Of a stretch of 64,000 nt of DNA, positions 47,781-59,825 are shown piece after piece; positions within the stretch are counted from its first letter, which is position 1; every line of letters begins with the position of its first letter. A program made the translations under genes and the position numbers. The notes beneath the pieces were generated by a model. It did not search any database, was not told the origin of the DNA, and saw only the letters and a list, made by a program, of their open reading frames with translations. Where the stretch lies: assembly GCA_959347315.1 (NCBI GenBank), contig OY365810.1:27631106-27695105 (forward strand), read 5' to 3'. This DNA comes from Bimastos eiseni. Lineage: Eukaryota > Annelida > Clitellata > Crassiclitellata > Lumbricidae.

Positions 47781-48712
47781 AAAAGCTAACTAAAAAAATG
47801 AAAGCCTACAGACATCCACAAATTGCAACTGTTGAAACAGTTTTATTTGTAAAGTCTGCAGGGGATGAGTTCAGATATGGTATATTTTATCCGATTTTTG
47901 ATTCCGTAAAATACGTTTTGTTGCAGTGTCAAGTCTTGGCAACAAATCTGAATTTTTTTAAGTTTCTCCAAGAAGATTATGACTGCAGGGTCATTTGTGA
48001 AGACTTTTGTGAAAGTTACTCTGCCGACATTTGCAAGGATTTAATAGTCACGAGGTTGACTCATTAAAACGAATTTATCAAGAAAATATTGGCTCAAAAA
48101 CTATTCAACCTTTTCAGTTGTTGAATAAACTGCATGAAATGTTGCTACAGAATCTCTTCCCCAATTTAATTGTTGCCACGAGGATTTTTTTGTCTTCCAG
48201 TTTTCGTTGCAAGTGCAGAGTGACTGATCATTCACTGTGTTAAGACGAGTCAAAAACTATCAGCGGGCAACAATGTGTCGAAACAGAGTAAATGGATTGG
48301 CAACATTGGCCATTGACCGTGATCGAAAGCTAAACGAAAAAAATGAAAGCCCACAGACATTCACCAACTGCAATTGATGAAACAATTATACTTGTTAAAG
48401 CGAATTTATAAGGATAACATTGGCTAAAAAATTATTGTACCCTTTCAGCTGTTAATTAAACTGCGTGAAATTTCGCTACAGAATCTCTTCCCCTATATTT
48501 AATTGTTGCTATGAGGATTTTTTTCTTCCAGCTTCCGTTGCAAGTGCAGAGTGACTGATCATTCACTGTATTAAAACGAGTCAAAACTATCAGCGGGCAA
48601 CAATGTGTCAAAACAGAGTCAATGGATCGACAACATTGGCCCTTGAAGCGGAGTTGGCAAAAACTTTAAATTTGGATTCAGTCATTGATTTTATTGCAAG
48701 CAAAAATTAAAC
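47781..48712 (+). mobile_element. hAT transposase C-terminus, tandemly duplicated, dead
   Basis: Copy A (about 47781-48330) carries LLNKLHEMLLQNLFPNLIVA, then, in other frames, LPVFVASAE and NYQRATMCRNRVNGLATLAI. That is the hAT dimerisation region (FPNL-x-x-AL ... SVASAERSFS ... STM-x-x-ERLNGLALLSI). Copy B (about 48326-48712) repeats it with NYQRATMCQNRVNGSTTLAL and runs to a natural-looking end, LNLDSVIDFIASKN and stop. Copy B lacks about 213 bp relative to A, joined at a short TAAA microhomology. Both copies have stops and frameshifts. Confidence 0.82.
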
Positions 48713-48892
48713 CAAAATTTTAAATAAATTTGTTAATAATTACAGAAAAGTTTACAAATAATCAAAGGGTGCGGTCCCCTATTTATTTAGTTCGGGGTGG
48801 GTCAATTAATTTATTTAGTTCGGAGTGGGGACCCTGGTCATTTGCCCCCTTCCCTTCTCTCAGTGGGCCGATCGTCCGTATTACAATTAGTT

Positions 48893-48955
48893 CAGAAGTG
48901 CACACACGCCTCGACGGCGCAACCGCAGTTGTAAGGCAGAGCAATTGCTACAACA
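48893..48955 (-). mobile_element. tRNA-derived SINE, 3' fragment
   Basis: Complement reads GCAATTGCTCTGCCTTACAA, then CTGCGGTTGCGCC and CGTGTGTGCACTTCTGA, the body of the SINE at 12750-12985. Confidence 0.7.
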
Positions 48956-50370
48956 ACACAGAAGGAAGATGAGCCATTATCTTCGTTCTTTGGTACGCTG
49001 TGATGAATTAGCATATCCCGAAAGTTCCAACTATCCTACATTTGTTCGTTGCCTTCAGAAAGACTCATTCCATCGCATTCGGTTCAGTGCAGCAAACAGT
49101 TTCAAACTGAATTAGAACGCACTCGAATTGATTAGTCAGCGTTCGTACAACATACTTATACACGGACGTACAAAGACACATACCTGAATATTGTACACGC
49201 GTACACACATACATAGGAACATACAAACATTCATGTATTGCAGTTCACACACACGCACGCACACGCACACAAACAAACACACAATCACTGGTAGGAATGG
49301 ACATACGAATATATATATTTAAATATATTTATATGTGTTATATATATATGATATATATATATATAACCTGCCTATACATACGTGTGTAATATACGTGTAT
49401 ATTCTCTTTCAGTCCTTAGTATGCATGATGCGGTTGAGAACCGGAGCCGATATAGTCGGTGACGGTCGTGGAGGCGAATTCCTATTAGGGTCCTGCTTAA
49501 CGTTGCATCTTAGTAGGAAATGAATCTGGAATTGAATGGACGCTGACGTCCTCTCTGAGCAGCAGTGCCAACTGCAGCAGCAGCAGTGGCAGCAGCACCA
49601 GCAGTGGCAGCAGGCGGCGTCAATCGTCTTATCAAAGACCCATTTCTTCGACCACCGGAAGGAATTTCCTTTGGGATGGACGGACGTTTCCGCCGTTTAC
49701 GACCGCTTTATGCAGCCAGAGCGCAGTCGACCCCCCACCTCATAGGGCGTCGAGGGAAACGCGCGCCTGCACGTCTGTATAGCACCGCTGACACTTTCAA
49801 ACACTTGCTCATTCTGTTAATTCTTCACGGCGTCTGTCGACTGCACCCGTTTCACATGACCGCGTGTCTTCACGCAGACTACGGGAGGATCGCTTACTGC
49901 GGGGCGCTCTATAAATGCTGCTAGTCTAGTCTTGCGTTTCTTGCTGATGTCGATACGTGACTGGACTGAAATGATTTCTGCATCAAAGGTTCTTACGGGC
50001 AGCAGCGAAGAATTTACTTTTGCTAAACTACTCATGCTATTAATATTTAGATCCATAGATTACATATACAGCGATTAGGTTGCCTCGAAATTTCAGGTAG
50101 ACGCAAATGCTCCATGAAATAGTTTAATAGTTAAATATATACAATATATATATAAGTTTGTAGATGCATTGCATAAATAGCAAAGTGCACATATAAGACT
50201 ATATATATACACAGATATATAGAAACATATTTGCATACAACATACATTCGAAAATTGCGTATGCATGCAAAAACCTACATACATGTATATGTTGACATAG
50301 CGAACTTCCAGCATATGGTTAGCAAGACAAAGATATGCGGGGAAAAAACGCGCAGAAAATTCATTTTAAA
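48956..50370. other. Intergenic with AT microsatellites and a CAG-rich stretch
   Basis: (TA)n and CA-rich runs at 49190-49380 and 50140-50230. A CAG/GCAGTGG-rich piece at 49558-49612 leaves open frames (Gln-rich 49536-49745, and an overlapping one to 49924 with RRGKR). No acceptor, donor or family match supports a gene. Confidence 0.4.
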
Positions 50371-50374
50371 ATAA

Positions 50375-50765
50375 TTGTTTTCAAAAGTGCCCAGAAAATG
50401 TTTGTTAAAACTCCATGTTTGCGTCAAAAATTATTTATTATCTCAACTTCTCAGCATTAGTACTGTAATGGTTGCTCATTGCATGGATGACTTAACACCT
50501 GGTCATCCGAATCTGATTGCAATAGTATTTTATCTTGCTACTAAAGCTTCAAATTATGCTGAATTCTTTGTAAACTTTAGACTCCATCGCGCTTTCTCTG
50601 TTGTTGACCCAATGGCATGGAATGGACTTCCATTATCATATGCCTAGGGTTCATTCAGATGCATTTTATAGTAGCCGTAAGATGTTTCTTTTCAGCCGGG
50701 GTTGAGTCGGGAGCGCCTCTGAGTAGTAACCTTTAAGGGGCGCTATATAAATTTTCGCAATGAAT
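50375..50765 (+). mobile_element. L2/CR1-type LINE 3' end, decayed
   Basis: LHRAFSVVDPMAWNGLPLSY and a 3' tail GGAGCGCCTCTGAGTAGTAA ending in GCGCTATATAAAT at 50740-50752. Confidence 0.8.
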
Positions 50766-50867
50766 TAATAATATCTCTGACAATATCCATGGTGGAAATG
50801 TAAAATACGGTATTAGGAGCACTAGGCTTTGTTTACATTTGAGATTACAATTTGCACTTTGACATGA

Positions 50868-51008
50868 CAATAACTGGTTGATTAGAGCGTTTGGCCTGTA
50901 ACACGTAGAGTACGGGTTCAATCCTTGTCCGAGGCAGTTACTGCTTACTAACCTTGAGCAAATCCTTCATGCTCAATTGCACTCAGTTGTATTGTATAAC
51001 AAAAAAAG
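50868..51008 (+). mobile_element. tRNA-derived SINE, second subfamily
   Basis: A-box-like CTGGTTGATTAGAGCG (50874-50889), B box GGGTTCAATCC (50915-50925), then body GAGCAAATCCTTCATGCTCA with ATTGCACTCAGTTGTATTG, and an A-rich tail at 51000-51007. Head and body are related to, but clearly diverged from, the copies at 12750 and 62998. Confidence 0.7.
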
Positions 51009-51810
51009 GGTTTAAATGGTTTGGATGTTTAGTCTACGTTAGAAACACTGCAAGTTAACCTGTGTTCCATAATTATCTTCACAGGTTGACACTGAAAACA
51101 TCGGTATAGAGCAGACGGAAGGGAGAAATTGTGGACGTGGTGTTGACAAAACTGGCGGATCATGCGTTCTGTCCGAAATGTAGAGCCGGTTGTTCTGCTT
51201 GAATATGAGAGATAATTCATTGTTTAATTTTTTTAAATATCGCAAATGTGTGTGTGAGCTCGATTGTGTTGTGGTTGGTGTGCTGCATTGTCAAAAGAGA
51301 GATTGGGAATTCAAATCTTCTCCAGCATATAGATTTGCATCGAGATTTCTGCTCCAATTGCCAATTGCCAACTCAGATATGATGAGTGCACTGATCGTGC
51401 ACTGTTGGTGGTTAGATGAGACGGTGAGGGAGAGGATTTGGCACCCGCTCTCATATGCCGAGGCTAAGATATGAAGTCGCAAACACTTTAAATGCACCAA
51501 TGGCTGCCTCTCAGATGAGCTTAAGGGGCTGGTCTTCTCTATTTGTCTATAATTCAGATCAAAGATTTTGTATTGTAATATTTTATCCCTTTACAAATTT
51601 TTGTTCTTAAATGTCTGTTAGTATATGAGACTGTATACTATAAGGTTGTTCTTTTTTTTGTAGACCCATGGAAGAATGTGATTACCCGTAGCTTTACATA
51701 AAGACTCTGTTTGTCCAAGGCCACTTGCATTGGATAAAACAGAGTCGAAAAAGATGACTGAACAAAAACGCACCAAATCCTTTTTGATTCTGCCACTTCA
51801 ATTACTCGGG
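51009..51810. other. Intergenic, nothing certain
   Basis: A weak tRNA-like stretch at 51245-51330 was considered (see rejected). Confidence 0.45.
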
Positions 51811-51895
51811 CAGTGCCAGTCCAAAGCCTGAATAAAGGAGGAGGGCGATGATGATGATCTTTTTTATCACACAGCGTCGTTAAAAGGAAATTTGC
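51811..51895 (+). repeat. Dispersed repeat, partner of 31905-31985
   Basis: GCAGTGCCAGTCC, GGAGGAGGGCGATGATGATG and CACACAGCGTCGTTA. The longer of the two copies includes AAGCCTGAATAAA. Confidence 0.55.
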
Positions 51896-52910
51896 TCATC
51901 CTCTTCTGACGATCCAGAACCACCAGTGGCCTTCACGCGAAACTGGAGGACGTGATAGCAGAAGATCTGTAAACACTGGCAGAGGGTAGACTGAAGGGTT
52001 GGATTATGTTTCCACAAGGGAGCCAGAACAAAAAGAAAGCTCATCTTCTAATGGTGATTCAGGATCACCTACTGCTGGAACATGGAAAACTGTAGGTGGT
52101 GGAGGCCGAAGACCCGTCACTTTGCAAGCTGATGCTGAATATATAGCGTGACTAGAATAAACTCATTTTATTTTACTTTTTTAATTATTTGGATGTTAAT
52201 TTTTTCCATTACTGTATTGCAATATTTAGTTCCTTCGCAGATAATAGCTGCTTAACCTCTCTGGAAGTTTGAGACTTTTGTAATAAAACTGACATTTAGT
52301 TTCAATGATTTCTCGTTGGTGAAATGGAATGACTAAAATAGCTTTTTCTTACTTGAGATATCCACTCCAAATTTGGACAGCACATTTGTAATGACCGCAG
52401 TTGCAATAGTTTCAAATTTCAGTTAAATCGGTTGATAAACAATAGCCGTTGCTAAGGAGATTATAAAAATAATGACTAAACTGTGCACGCAGTTTTCTCA
52501 AATAGCAATTTACGTCAACCGTCATTTTGGAAATTCTGCAACTTTGGCTGTATGTGAGGCATAAACAAGCGTAACACTGTTTTGGAAAGGTAAATCTAGC
52601 ACCTATAGGATGGTGTAAAAAACAGAACAAAAATTTAGTTTACATAAGTGACTGGTTTGGTGCTGACAGGTCACTGATGCTGTGCATATTTGCTTTTCTC
52701 AATAAGGCTTTATTTAATTAAATAACTTCGCGAAAATGTTTTGATGTCATAAACTGTTTTACGGTGTTTGTTTTCATTTTGTAGGCAAGGTGAAGACTTA
52801 TTGTTTTACTCATATCTTAGATCTCGGTGTTCAATTCGAAATATTAATCAGCAGTCTTCCACTTTAATCATGAACTTTATCGCCACAAATAACCAGTGTC
52901 GTATGCAAGA
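51896..52910. other. Intergenic, nothing recognised
   Basis: No exon or named repeat identified. Confidence 0.45.
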
Positions 52911-52914
52911 CTTG

Positions 52915-53355
52915 AAACTTCAAGACCAAGACGAGACCGAGACAGTGAGGTGCCTAGACCGAGACCGAGACAGTGAGGTACCAAGACCGAGACCGAGACG
53001 CTAGGCGCAAGACAGTTCGAGACAGTATGAGACAGTAAAAGACAAGTGATATAATATAAAATGCTGTAAAATACTAATGTATCAGTTTTCGGGAAGAAAG
53101 TTCATTTGTAATTTCAATTTGAAACTTGTAATGTATATCGTACCAATTCCTAAGAATAGTTTTTATATTGTCGCAAGATTTGAAAACAGTTAACGCGAAA
53201 CTTATCGAGTCGAGACTGCTTGTTCGAGACAGAACAAGACTTTCACTTCAAGACAGTGTCTAAAAATTCGAGACACTACCTCGAGACCGAGACCAAGAGA
53301 GCAGGTTTCCGAGACCGAGACCGAGACACTGAAAAACTGTCTCGAGACCATATAA
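52915..53355. repeat. Element with GAGACCGAGAC terminal clusters
   Basis: Both ends carry runs of AGACCGAGACCGAGAC (about 52923-53000 and 53270-53350), the right end with GAAAAACTGTCTCGAGACC. A related word cluster lies at 30000-30050. A non-coding, probably non-autonomous transposable element. Confidence 0.5.
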
Positions 53356-53551
53356 CTCTGCAAATAACTTAAGAAACATTTACCGCTACTCCCATCTAGA
53401 AACTCTCGTACTTCAATTTTTTGGGTAGATGCGAAAAAGGCTCCATATAAATGTTAAGATACATATATAATTAGGATAAACCAGATACATATATACACAT
53501 GCTTGTATAAATACTTTGCACTAACAATTTAACTTATGCCTAAATTAAATA

Positions 53552-53557
53552 TTTATT
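53552..53557 (-). terminator. Candidate poly(A) signal of the LRR gene
   Basis: AATAAA on the minus strand, about 270 bases past the stop codon. Confidence 0.4.
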
Positions 53558-53825
53558 TAGGATTGGTTGTTTACTATTCTTGTCACTCACAGCCCGTACT
53601 CCGATAGGATCTGTCAAAAGGCAGGCGTTGATAACGTGATATACTTACTTTTAGATTTAAATTTCTTTCAATTAAGCTCATTTGTAGTAATTTGCACAGT
53701 AACGAATGCAAACAATAATTAGGTAAATTGAAAGCGTCAACGTCCCGGGCGATGAAATAGTACCAACGAAATATCCAGTTTCATCGCTCACTTTGAACTC
53801 GCCTTGTATAGTGCCCGGTGTTTCT

Positions 53826-54302
53826 TCAGAGATGCGAATCAGTTGCAGAAGCAGCTTCTACAACGGACGACACCTCGCGATACCTGATCTGACCTCGGAA
53901 TCGCAAGAAGTCGAGTCGCTTGCACCTGTACGCACAGCACAGGGACAGAGCGCCCAGGAAGATGGCCACTCCTACGGCGGCGCTTATGACCATAGCCGTC
54001 TGGCGAGTTCCGTATCGAATCATGTCTGACTCGGAGCAGTTCGCCTCGAAGAGGAGTAACGAGTGGTTCCTCAGGGAGTGGCGGTGGCGGTGATCCTCGT
54101 ACGGCGAGATGCAGACGTATCGAGGAGGAAGTTCGTAGATGGATATGACCCGAACGTTGGTGGAGTTGAGCCAGGAGCGGAAAGCTAGGAGACGACAGTC
54201 GCAGTGGAAGGGATTTCCACTGAGGTCGATCTCTTGGAGGAACTCCAGCTCCAACAGGACCTCCATGTTTACCGTTTCCAGGCGATTATTCGACAGGATC
54301 AC
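53826..54302 (-). CDS. LRR receptor exon 2
   Basis: Residues 563-720 starting VILSNNRLETV, which completes the LRR interrupted by the intron. Then LRRCT, membrane helix and cytoplasmic tail. Acceptor CTACCACTTCAG; stop TGA at 53828-53826. Confidence 0.92.
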   Translation of the reverse strand: MILSNNRLETVNMEVLLELEFLQEIDLSGNPFHCDCRLLAFRSWLNSTNVRVISIYELPPRYVCISPYEDHRHRHSLRNHSLLLFEANCSESDMIRYGTRQTAMVISAAVGVAIFLGALSLCCAYRCKRLDFLRFRGQIRYREVSSVVEAASATDSHL

Positions 54303-57300
54303 CTGAAGTGGTAGAATCATCGCATTCGCTTAGTACAGGTCCTCTGGAAAGCTAATGTATGCATGGATGTATGTATGTATGAATTGTATGTATATATGTA
54401 TGTATGTATGTATGAATTGTATGTATATATGTATGTATGTATATATGTATGTATGTATGAGTTGTATGTATATATGTATGTATGTATATATGTATGTATG
54501 TATATATGTATGTATGTATATATGTATGTATGTATATATGTATGTATGGATTAGGCTATTTATATAGCGCCTTATGATAACCTCTCGAAGGCGCTAAACG
54601 TAACTACCCAACAGATCTAAACATATGCGATTTCAGTTATTTAGATAAGTTGGCCGCAAGCAGTGCAATTTTGCGAAGTTGTAACGGAAGAGCGTTCCAG
54701 AATGATGGTCCAATGCATGAGAAGGCACGGTTTGTCCGCATCGATGAACGGGAGCTCGAGACCATCAAGTCCCCACGGGCTGCAACACTCAAGGATCGAC
54801 AACCTGGTTGGTTGGAGACGAGAAGACAGAGCTCTCTGATGTATTCTGGAGCCGTGCCAACCACCGATGTCCGTCCCATGAGGATGATCTTGAATGTCAT
54901 CCTATCCTCAACCTTGAGCAAGTGCAGTGTGTCACGCATATAGCTTGATATATGCGAGTATTTTTGGCAGCTTGGCAACGACTCGAGTGGCGCAGTTGAG
55001 AACGGATTGAAGCTGTCTTATCCGGAACTTTGGCAGACCCGCAAGAACACCGTCGCAGTACTACATGTAGACCTATATGTATACGCACGAGCTTATGTAT
55101 GATTACAGTATATATAATATTATGGGACATATAAATCTCAGCTTCTTCCTTTTGAACTACATTTATCACTTGACTGCTGTTAATTTCTGGATTCGTATAC
55201 GGCGCCACTTTGCTAGGCCTCGACCACGTATGCAGTGCGACAGAACAGTCATCATAACTATTATTATTGCTAGTATCGCTATTAGATAATTGAACGCATA
55301 CATGAATGCAAGAGCGTCTGAATGCATTCATGCATATATACAAGCGTGTAAGTATGTAGCTTTGTATATAGGTATTTATGAATGTATGTGTTGTGTTAAA
55401 ATAGGCTACATTGAGCACGGAAGGTGGGTTGGTCAAAAGACGACCCGTTGTTCACCTATCCAGTCTTAACCGCGCTTAATTTTATCGTGCTTGCCAGCGT
55501 CGAATCCACAACGTTGAGCCAATTGATTTGTATTTTTTTATGATAGCAGCATAATTATGCAGCGTCCGTTCATTATTTCGCTGTAGCCTATATGCAACGG
55601 GATGCTGTCCTACAACATAAGCTGACAAAGTACTTAGATTTCGTTACAAATAAAATGCAGTGTTTAAACGGAAGAATTAAATGCGGGTACGGTTGACACA
55701 TTTCAGAGTCAACATGCATTTACCTTTGTGATAAGATTGATGGCTTGCAACGATGCGTCTCCAAGATGCTTAATGCGATTGCCTTGCAGGTAGATGGAGC
55801 TCAACTGGCGCAGGTGAACCATTTGTCGAGACCGAATGACGGTGATTTCATTGTACGACAGGTCAAGGACCTTCAGGAATATCATACTGACAAACATGGC
55901 TTCAAGACGGCCTTCAGCAAGAGCCACTCCAAGTCGGTTCTGCGCCAGGTTCAGGTAATGCAGAGTGGACAGAGTCGATGTAAAGGTCCCCTCTTCGACG
56001 CCCTCCAGACTGTTCCAACCAAGGTCAAGTTCCGTTAGAGTGTCGAAGTGAGAATCGAAGGCGCCCTTGACGATCCTCGTGATGTTATTGTGCGAGAGGA
56101 TCAGCTTTCGAACGCGTAGCGATCCGTAAGACTGGAGGATTTCAAGTCGGTTGTAGGAAAGGTCAAGTACGTAGATGACGTTTGTCAGATCGAAGGCGTT
56201 TCCATCGATTGATGCGATGAAGTTGTGGCTAAGATTGAGGTCTTGGACCATGTCCGCGGAGTCGAGCCAGTGAGCCGGTAGACTGAGGACACGATTCCAG
56301 GATAGGTCGACAGTTTCCAGGATGCGGGCGTTACGGAGATCGACTGATTCGATGAGATTTCGCTGTGCGTAGAGCTCTCGAAGGCTCTGCAGTGTTCCGA
56401 TGTCCGTCAGTCGTGTCAGCTCGCCGTTGTCGAGGTGAAGAGACTCGAGTTCAGATAGATGCCGGAAGAGGACTGGCTCGAAGAGATGGAGATTGCAGTT
56501 GCTCAGGTCGAGCAGACTCAGTCCGTGGAACATTCCGAGCAGAGAAACGGTGGCATTGGAGATCTGCGTTCGACTCAGGTCCAGCTGTGTCAACGATGCA
56601 GGAGAACTGATCCGCTGGAAGAGCCTCTCGAGCGCTACCTCGTCCAGGAAGGAATTAGAAAAGGACAGCGTCGTCAGGTTGGCAAACTTTGAAAGTGCGT
56701 CATCCTCAACCGCGATCATCTTGCAGTCGTTGAGGCAGAAGGTCTGCAGAGAGGTCGACCTCAAAGGAACAAGGTCGCTCGTCAGTATCTCGTAGAGGTG
56801 GTTGGCGCTCAGGTCGAGGAACCTCAGCGACCTGAGTCGCTCGTAGGAGGCGTCGAAAGCCGCCGACGTCAGGTCGTTGTAGCTGAGATCGAGGACCTCC
56901 AGGGCAGGGGCGAAGTCCGCCAGAGCCTTTGGAACAGTCGTCAGGAGATTGTGACTGAGATTGAGTTCCTCGAGCGCCGGTGCCGTGCAGGCGGGGTCGA
57001 CGTCGAAGGCCTTGATGAAGTTGCGGCTGAGGTCAAGCTCTCCGAGACGAGGCAGTTGGCAGAAGATGATGGTGTTGATAAGGACGAGGTCGTTGTCCGT
57101 CAGGATGATCGATTCGATTCCTGGACCGACCGAGCGAAACGAGTTGACGGTTATCGTCTGCAGGTGGTTGCCCTCCATGCTCAGCCGCTTCGTGTGGTTC
57201 AGGAGAGATGGCAGCGATAGGAAGCCTCGCTTGGCGCAGTCCACCGTCTGGTAATCGTCGAAGCATTCGCATCGCTTGGGACAAAGCAGCGCCCTCTCAT

Positions 57301-57409
57301 CCCTTCCAGCATCCTCATCTCGGTGACCTCTGGAGGAAGCGAGGCCCATCGTCAGCTGAAGCAGCAGTAGCAGCAGTCCGAAACAAACTACCACCGCCGC
57401 AGACGACAT
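53826..57409 (-). CDS. Leucine-rich-repeat single-pass transmembrane receptor, no TIR domain
   Basis: Two exons (57409-55724, 54302-53826) join in phase 0 to give 720 codons. In order: signal peptide (residues 1-24, poly-Leu core); LRRNT cysteines C43, C47, C49 and C58 in LLCPKRCECF; about twenty 24-residue LRRs (LxxLDLSxN, LxxLNLSHN; for example LEVLDLSYNDL, VLDLSYNRLEIL); LRRCT in exon 2 (NPFHCDC at C596/C598, with C626 and C651); transmembrane helix about 663-686 (AMVISAAVGVAIFLGAL); short basic tail RCKRLDF to the end, ATDSHL. Ser at -2 and Leu at 0 form a class I PDZ-binding end. The architecture matches cell-surface adhesion or recognition LRR proteins (chaoptin, tartan/capricious or LRRC15-like ectodomains); a Toll receptor would carry a TIR domain. 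Its start ATG begins a clean signal peptide. Exact orthologue unknown. Confidence 0.92.
54358..54549 (+). repeat. (TATG)n microsatellite in LRR intron
   Basis: ATGTATGTATATATGTATGT repeats. Long open frames through it (Met/Tyr/Val/Cys only) are artefacts. Confidence 0.95.
54556..55080 (-). mobile_element. L2/CR1-type LINE 3' part in LRR intron
   Basis: The minus strand reads YYCDGVLAGLPKFRIRQLQS, then VLNCATRVVAKLPKI and, after a break, DRMTFKIILMGRTSVVGTAP, EYIRELCLLVSN and RAFSCIGPSFWNALPLQLRK. It ends in the shared GCGCTATATAAAT 3' terminus (54570-54558). Same orientation as the host gene. Confidence 0.88.
55724..57409 (-). CDS. LRR receptor exon 1
   Basis: Residues 1-562: signal peptide, LRRNT and most LRRs, GC-rich compared with its flanks. 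Ends LQAINLITK at a GTAAAT donor in phase 0, inside an LRR. Confidence 0.93.
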
Positions 57410-58241
57410 CTATCCTCCTCTTTATAGATGGCTACTGCGCACAATAATTGACTTCGATGTATTTTACGGATATATGTTTTCGCATGCTAGAGTAGTATTA
57501 TTCAATTATCTGGTTCAGTTAATTATTAATATACTTCATCACATTCCCAGAGTCATGTTAAATTCGTCCATTGAAATCAGCTTAATCTATTTATTTAAAG
57601 CATTTAGAATGAGTGCAAGCACTGCGAAGCCATTAGAACAAATCACATATCATCCGATACGTGAGTATTCCCTACAAATTATAATAGTCCAACATTTATA
57701 ATTGTTTTAAATTTATTAAATTAACTTAGATTATATTTAAACAATTTCTGTATCACTCGTGACTGCTATTTCTGACTCGACCGTGTGCGTGCATGGTTTT
57801 AGTAACATAATAGTCCATCCAGGTCACCGTAGTAGTATCCCATACGGCATCGTATTATATTATAGTCTAGGAAATTCATTAGTGCGATTATGATATGAAA
57901 TAATCCATACGAGATACGATCTTCCGAACAGTGTTTTACTCTGATGTCTTCTAAAGCAACGCTTCTCGTACTTTCCACTGAATCTGTTGCTGTCGACCGA
58001 TGCTCTGTGTTCATATTCGTCACATGTCGTCTTCGTGTTTGTTCTTTTCGCTTAATTATCTGCGGCCATATTTGTCGTGATATGCGATATTATTTCCGTC
58101 CGTCTGGGCCGAGCATCTGCGGCGCCAGACCCACCGTCAACTGCAGAGGAGGGGGAGAGTCCAATGCTGCAGGGAGTCTTGGACGATGATTGGAGTCCGG
58201 TCCCTGCATTCACCAGATGAGTTCGTCTGTTGCTTACTCAC
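57410..58241. other. 5' flank of LRR gene
   Basis: No TATA element at a plausible distance. Nothing else recognised. Confidence 0.4.
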
Positions 58242-58299
58242 CAACTGCGACCGCTGTGATTGCGGCGCACACAACCATGCAGCCAACCCTCTGCATCAT
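58242..58299 (-). CDS. Candidate signal-peptide first exon of an unknown gene
   Basis: From ATG 58299 the minus strand reads MMQRVGCMVVCAAITAVAV plus one base, then GTGAGTAAG, a near-perfect donor. A 19-residue hydrophobic N-terminus with small residues before a strong donor is the usual look of a secreted-protein first exon. No acceptor and downstream exon could be linked: splicing to the acceptor-like AG just before the LRR start codon would be out of frame with it. Could be chance. Confidence 0.3.
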
Positions 58300-59783
58300 T
58301 TTAGACCAACCGACCGACCGACCGACCGACCTATTGGGTCGCCTGGTGTTGGCGTTCGTGTGAGCTGCGCACGTGAATGCAGTCGATGAACGAAATGTTA
58401 TAATAATAATATCAGTATGCATAGGGACAGCATGCAAGTTAGTCGATGTATTCATACGCATGCATGCTTCATCGTCAATTCCTGACGCCAGTCATTTGGC
58501 GGCGATTGGTAAGGAAGAAGCGATCACCGTTGTCATCGGTCATTTGTCCATTGCTCGCTCTCTAGTCATTAGTGTTTTGACGTCTCCTCATTTATGCTGT
58601 CTATCCAACACAATCCTAATCTGCCAACGTTCCTCTTTCCTTCCAAACGTGCTCATCGTATGCCATCTATACTTAGGTCATTTATAACTGTATCTATCTA
58701 CGCTCATGAATTTGAGCCACTCCAACACGAATCCTTATGACATCAAAAACATACGAACTGCTTGCAAATATAAATGCCGAGTTTCTGTGATCGTTTCAAG
58801 GTAGCAAATTGTTATGTGCCTGTATTCCTTTAAAATAATACATACTACTAAACTGATAAACTATGTCCTATAACATGTTGCCTATGCCCTATACGTTAAT
58901 ATATCATTTTGTTGTTGCAGTTGCAGAGGAAGAAAGTTATGCTTGATCACTGAGAATGTATCTGAACAAGGAAAGTGACAACAATTGTCATTGTTTTTTT
59001 AACTTTAGATTACTATTACTATTACCATTCGTATCATACAGGCAGATTGCTATTAAAGAGTGGAAACATGAAAGACATGAAACATGATTTCCATGGTACT
59101 AATGAAAACCTTGCTGTAATATACTCAGAAACTAATATATGAGCGTATCGTAATGTAAGACAGTGTAAGGGATGATTGTAGTTACTATCTGTTTGAGTGC
59201 ATCAATGATTTCTATGACATAAATCACAGAATTTATGGCGTCAAACATCAATCAAAGGCATTAGCTATCGGCATCTTGGAGCTCTACAAAACGACCTCAA
59301 TATGCATATAGTTGTCCACTAATTTGTTCAGCGACTTCATCATTATATATATATGCACATATATATGTATATATATATGTATATATATGTGTGTATATAT
59401 ATATTATATATATATGTATATATATATATTATATATATATGTATATATATATTATATATATGTATATATATATTATATATATGTATATATATATATTATA
59501 TATATATTATATATATATATGTATATATATATTATATATATGTGTGTCATGTATGTATACATACATCATGTATGTATTTTTGCTTTGCCGAAGTTATGCA
59601 TGAATGCACGGTGTATATGCCTATTGAGCTATGAAGCATGGTGAATTAATGCATGCCTGTGGATTCATCCATGCATACACAGATAAACAATCGACGACCT
59701 CCACTTCCACGTGAGTTTCACATTAGAGCATGCACCGTAAAGACAAGCACGTAATCACTGCAGTCATTGGCGCATGCAATATA

Positions 59784-59825
<42 letters not shown>

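Noticed and set aside
49536..49924. Gln-rich and Ala-rich open frames, one with RRGKR resembling a prohormone cleavage site
   Set aside because: Overlapping frames over a CAG-rich stretch, no signal peptide, no splice support.
51245..51330. Possible further tRNA-like SINE head (GTGGTTGGTGTGCTGC, GGGAATTCAAATC)
   Set aside because: Box spacing and body do not match the SINE family; too weak.
54897..55436. 179-residue minus-strand open frame in the LRR intron
   Set aside because: It is the wrong frame of the LINE fragment at 54556-55080 plus AT-rich sequence.
59312..59644. Tyr/Ile-rich open frames
   Set aside because: (TATATG)n microsatellite.
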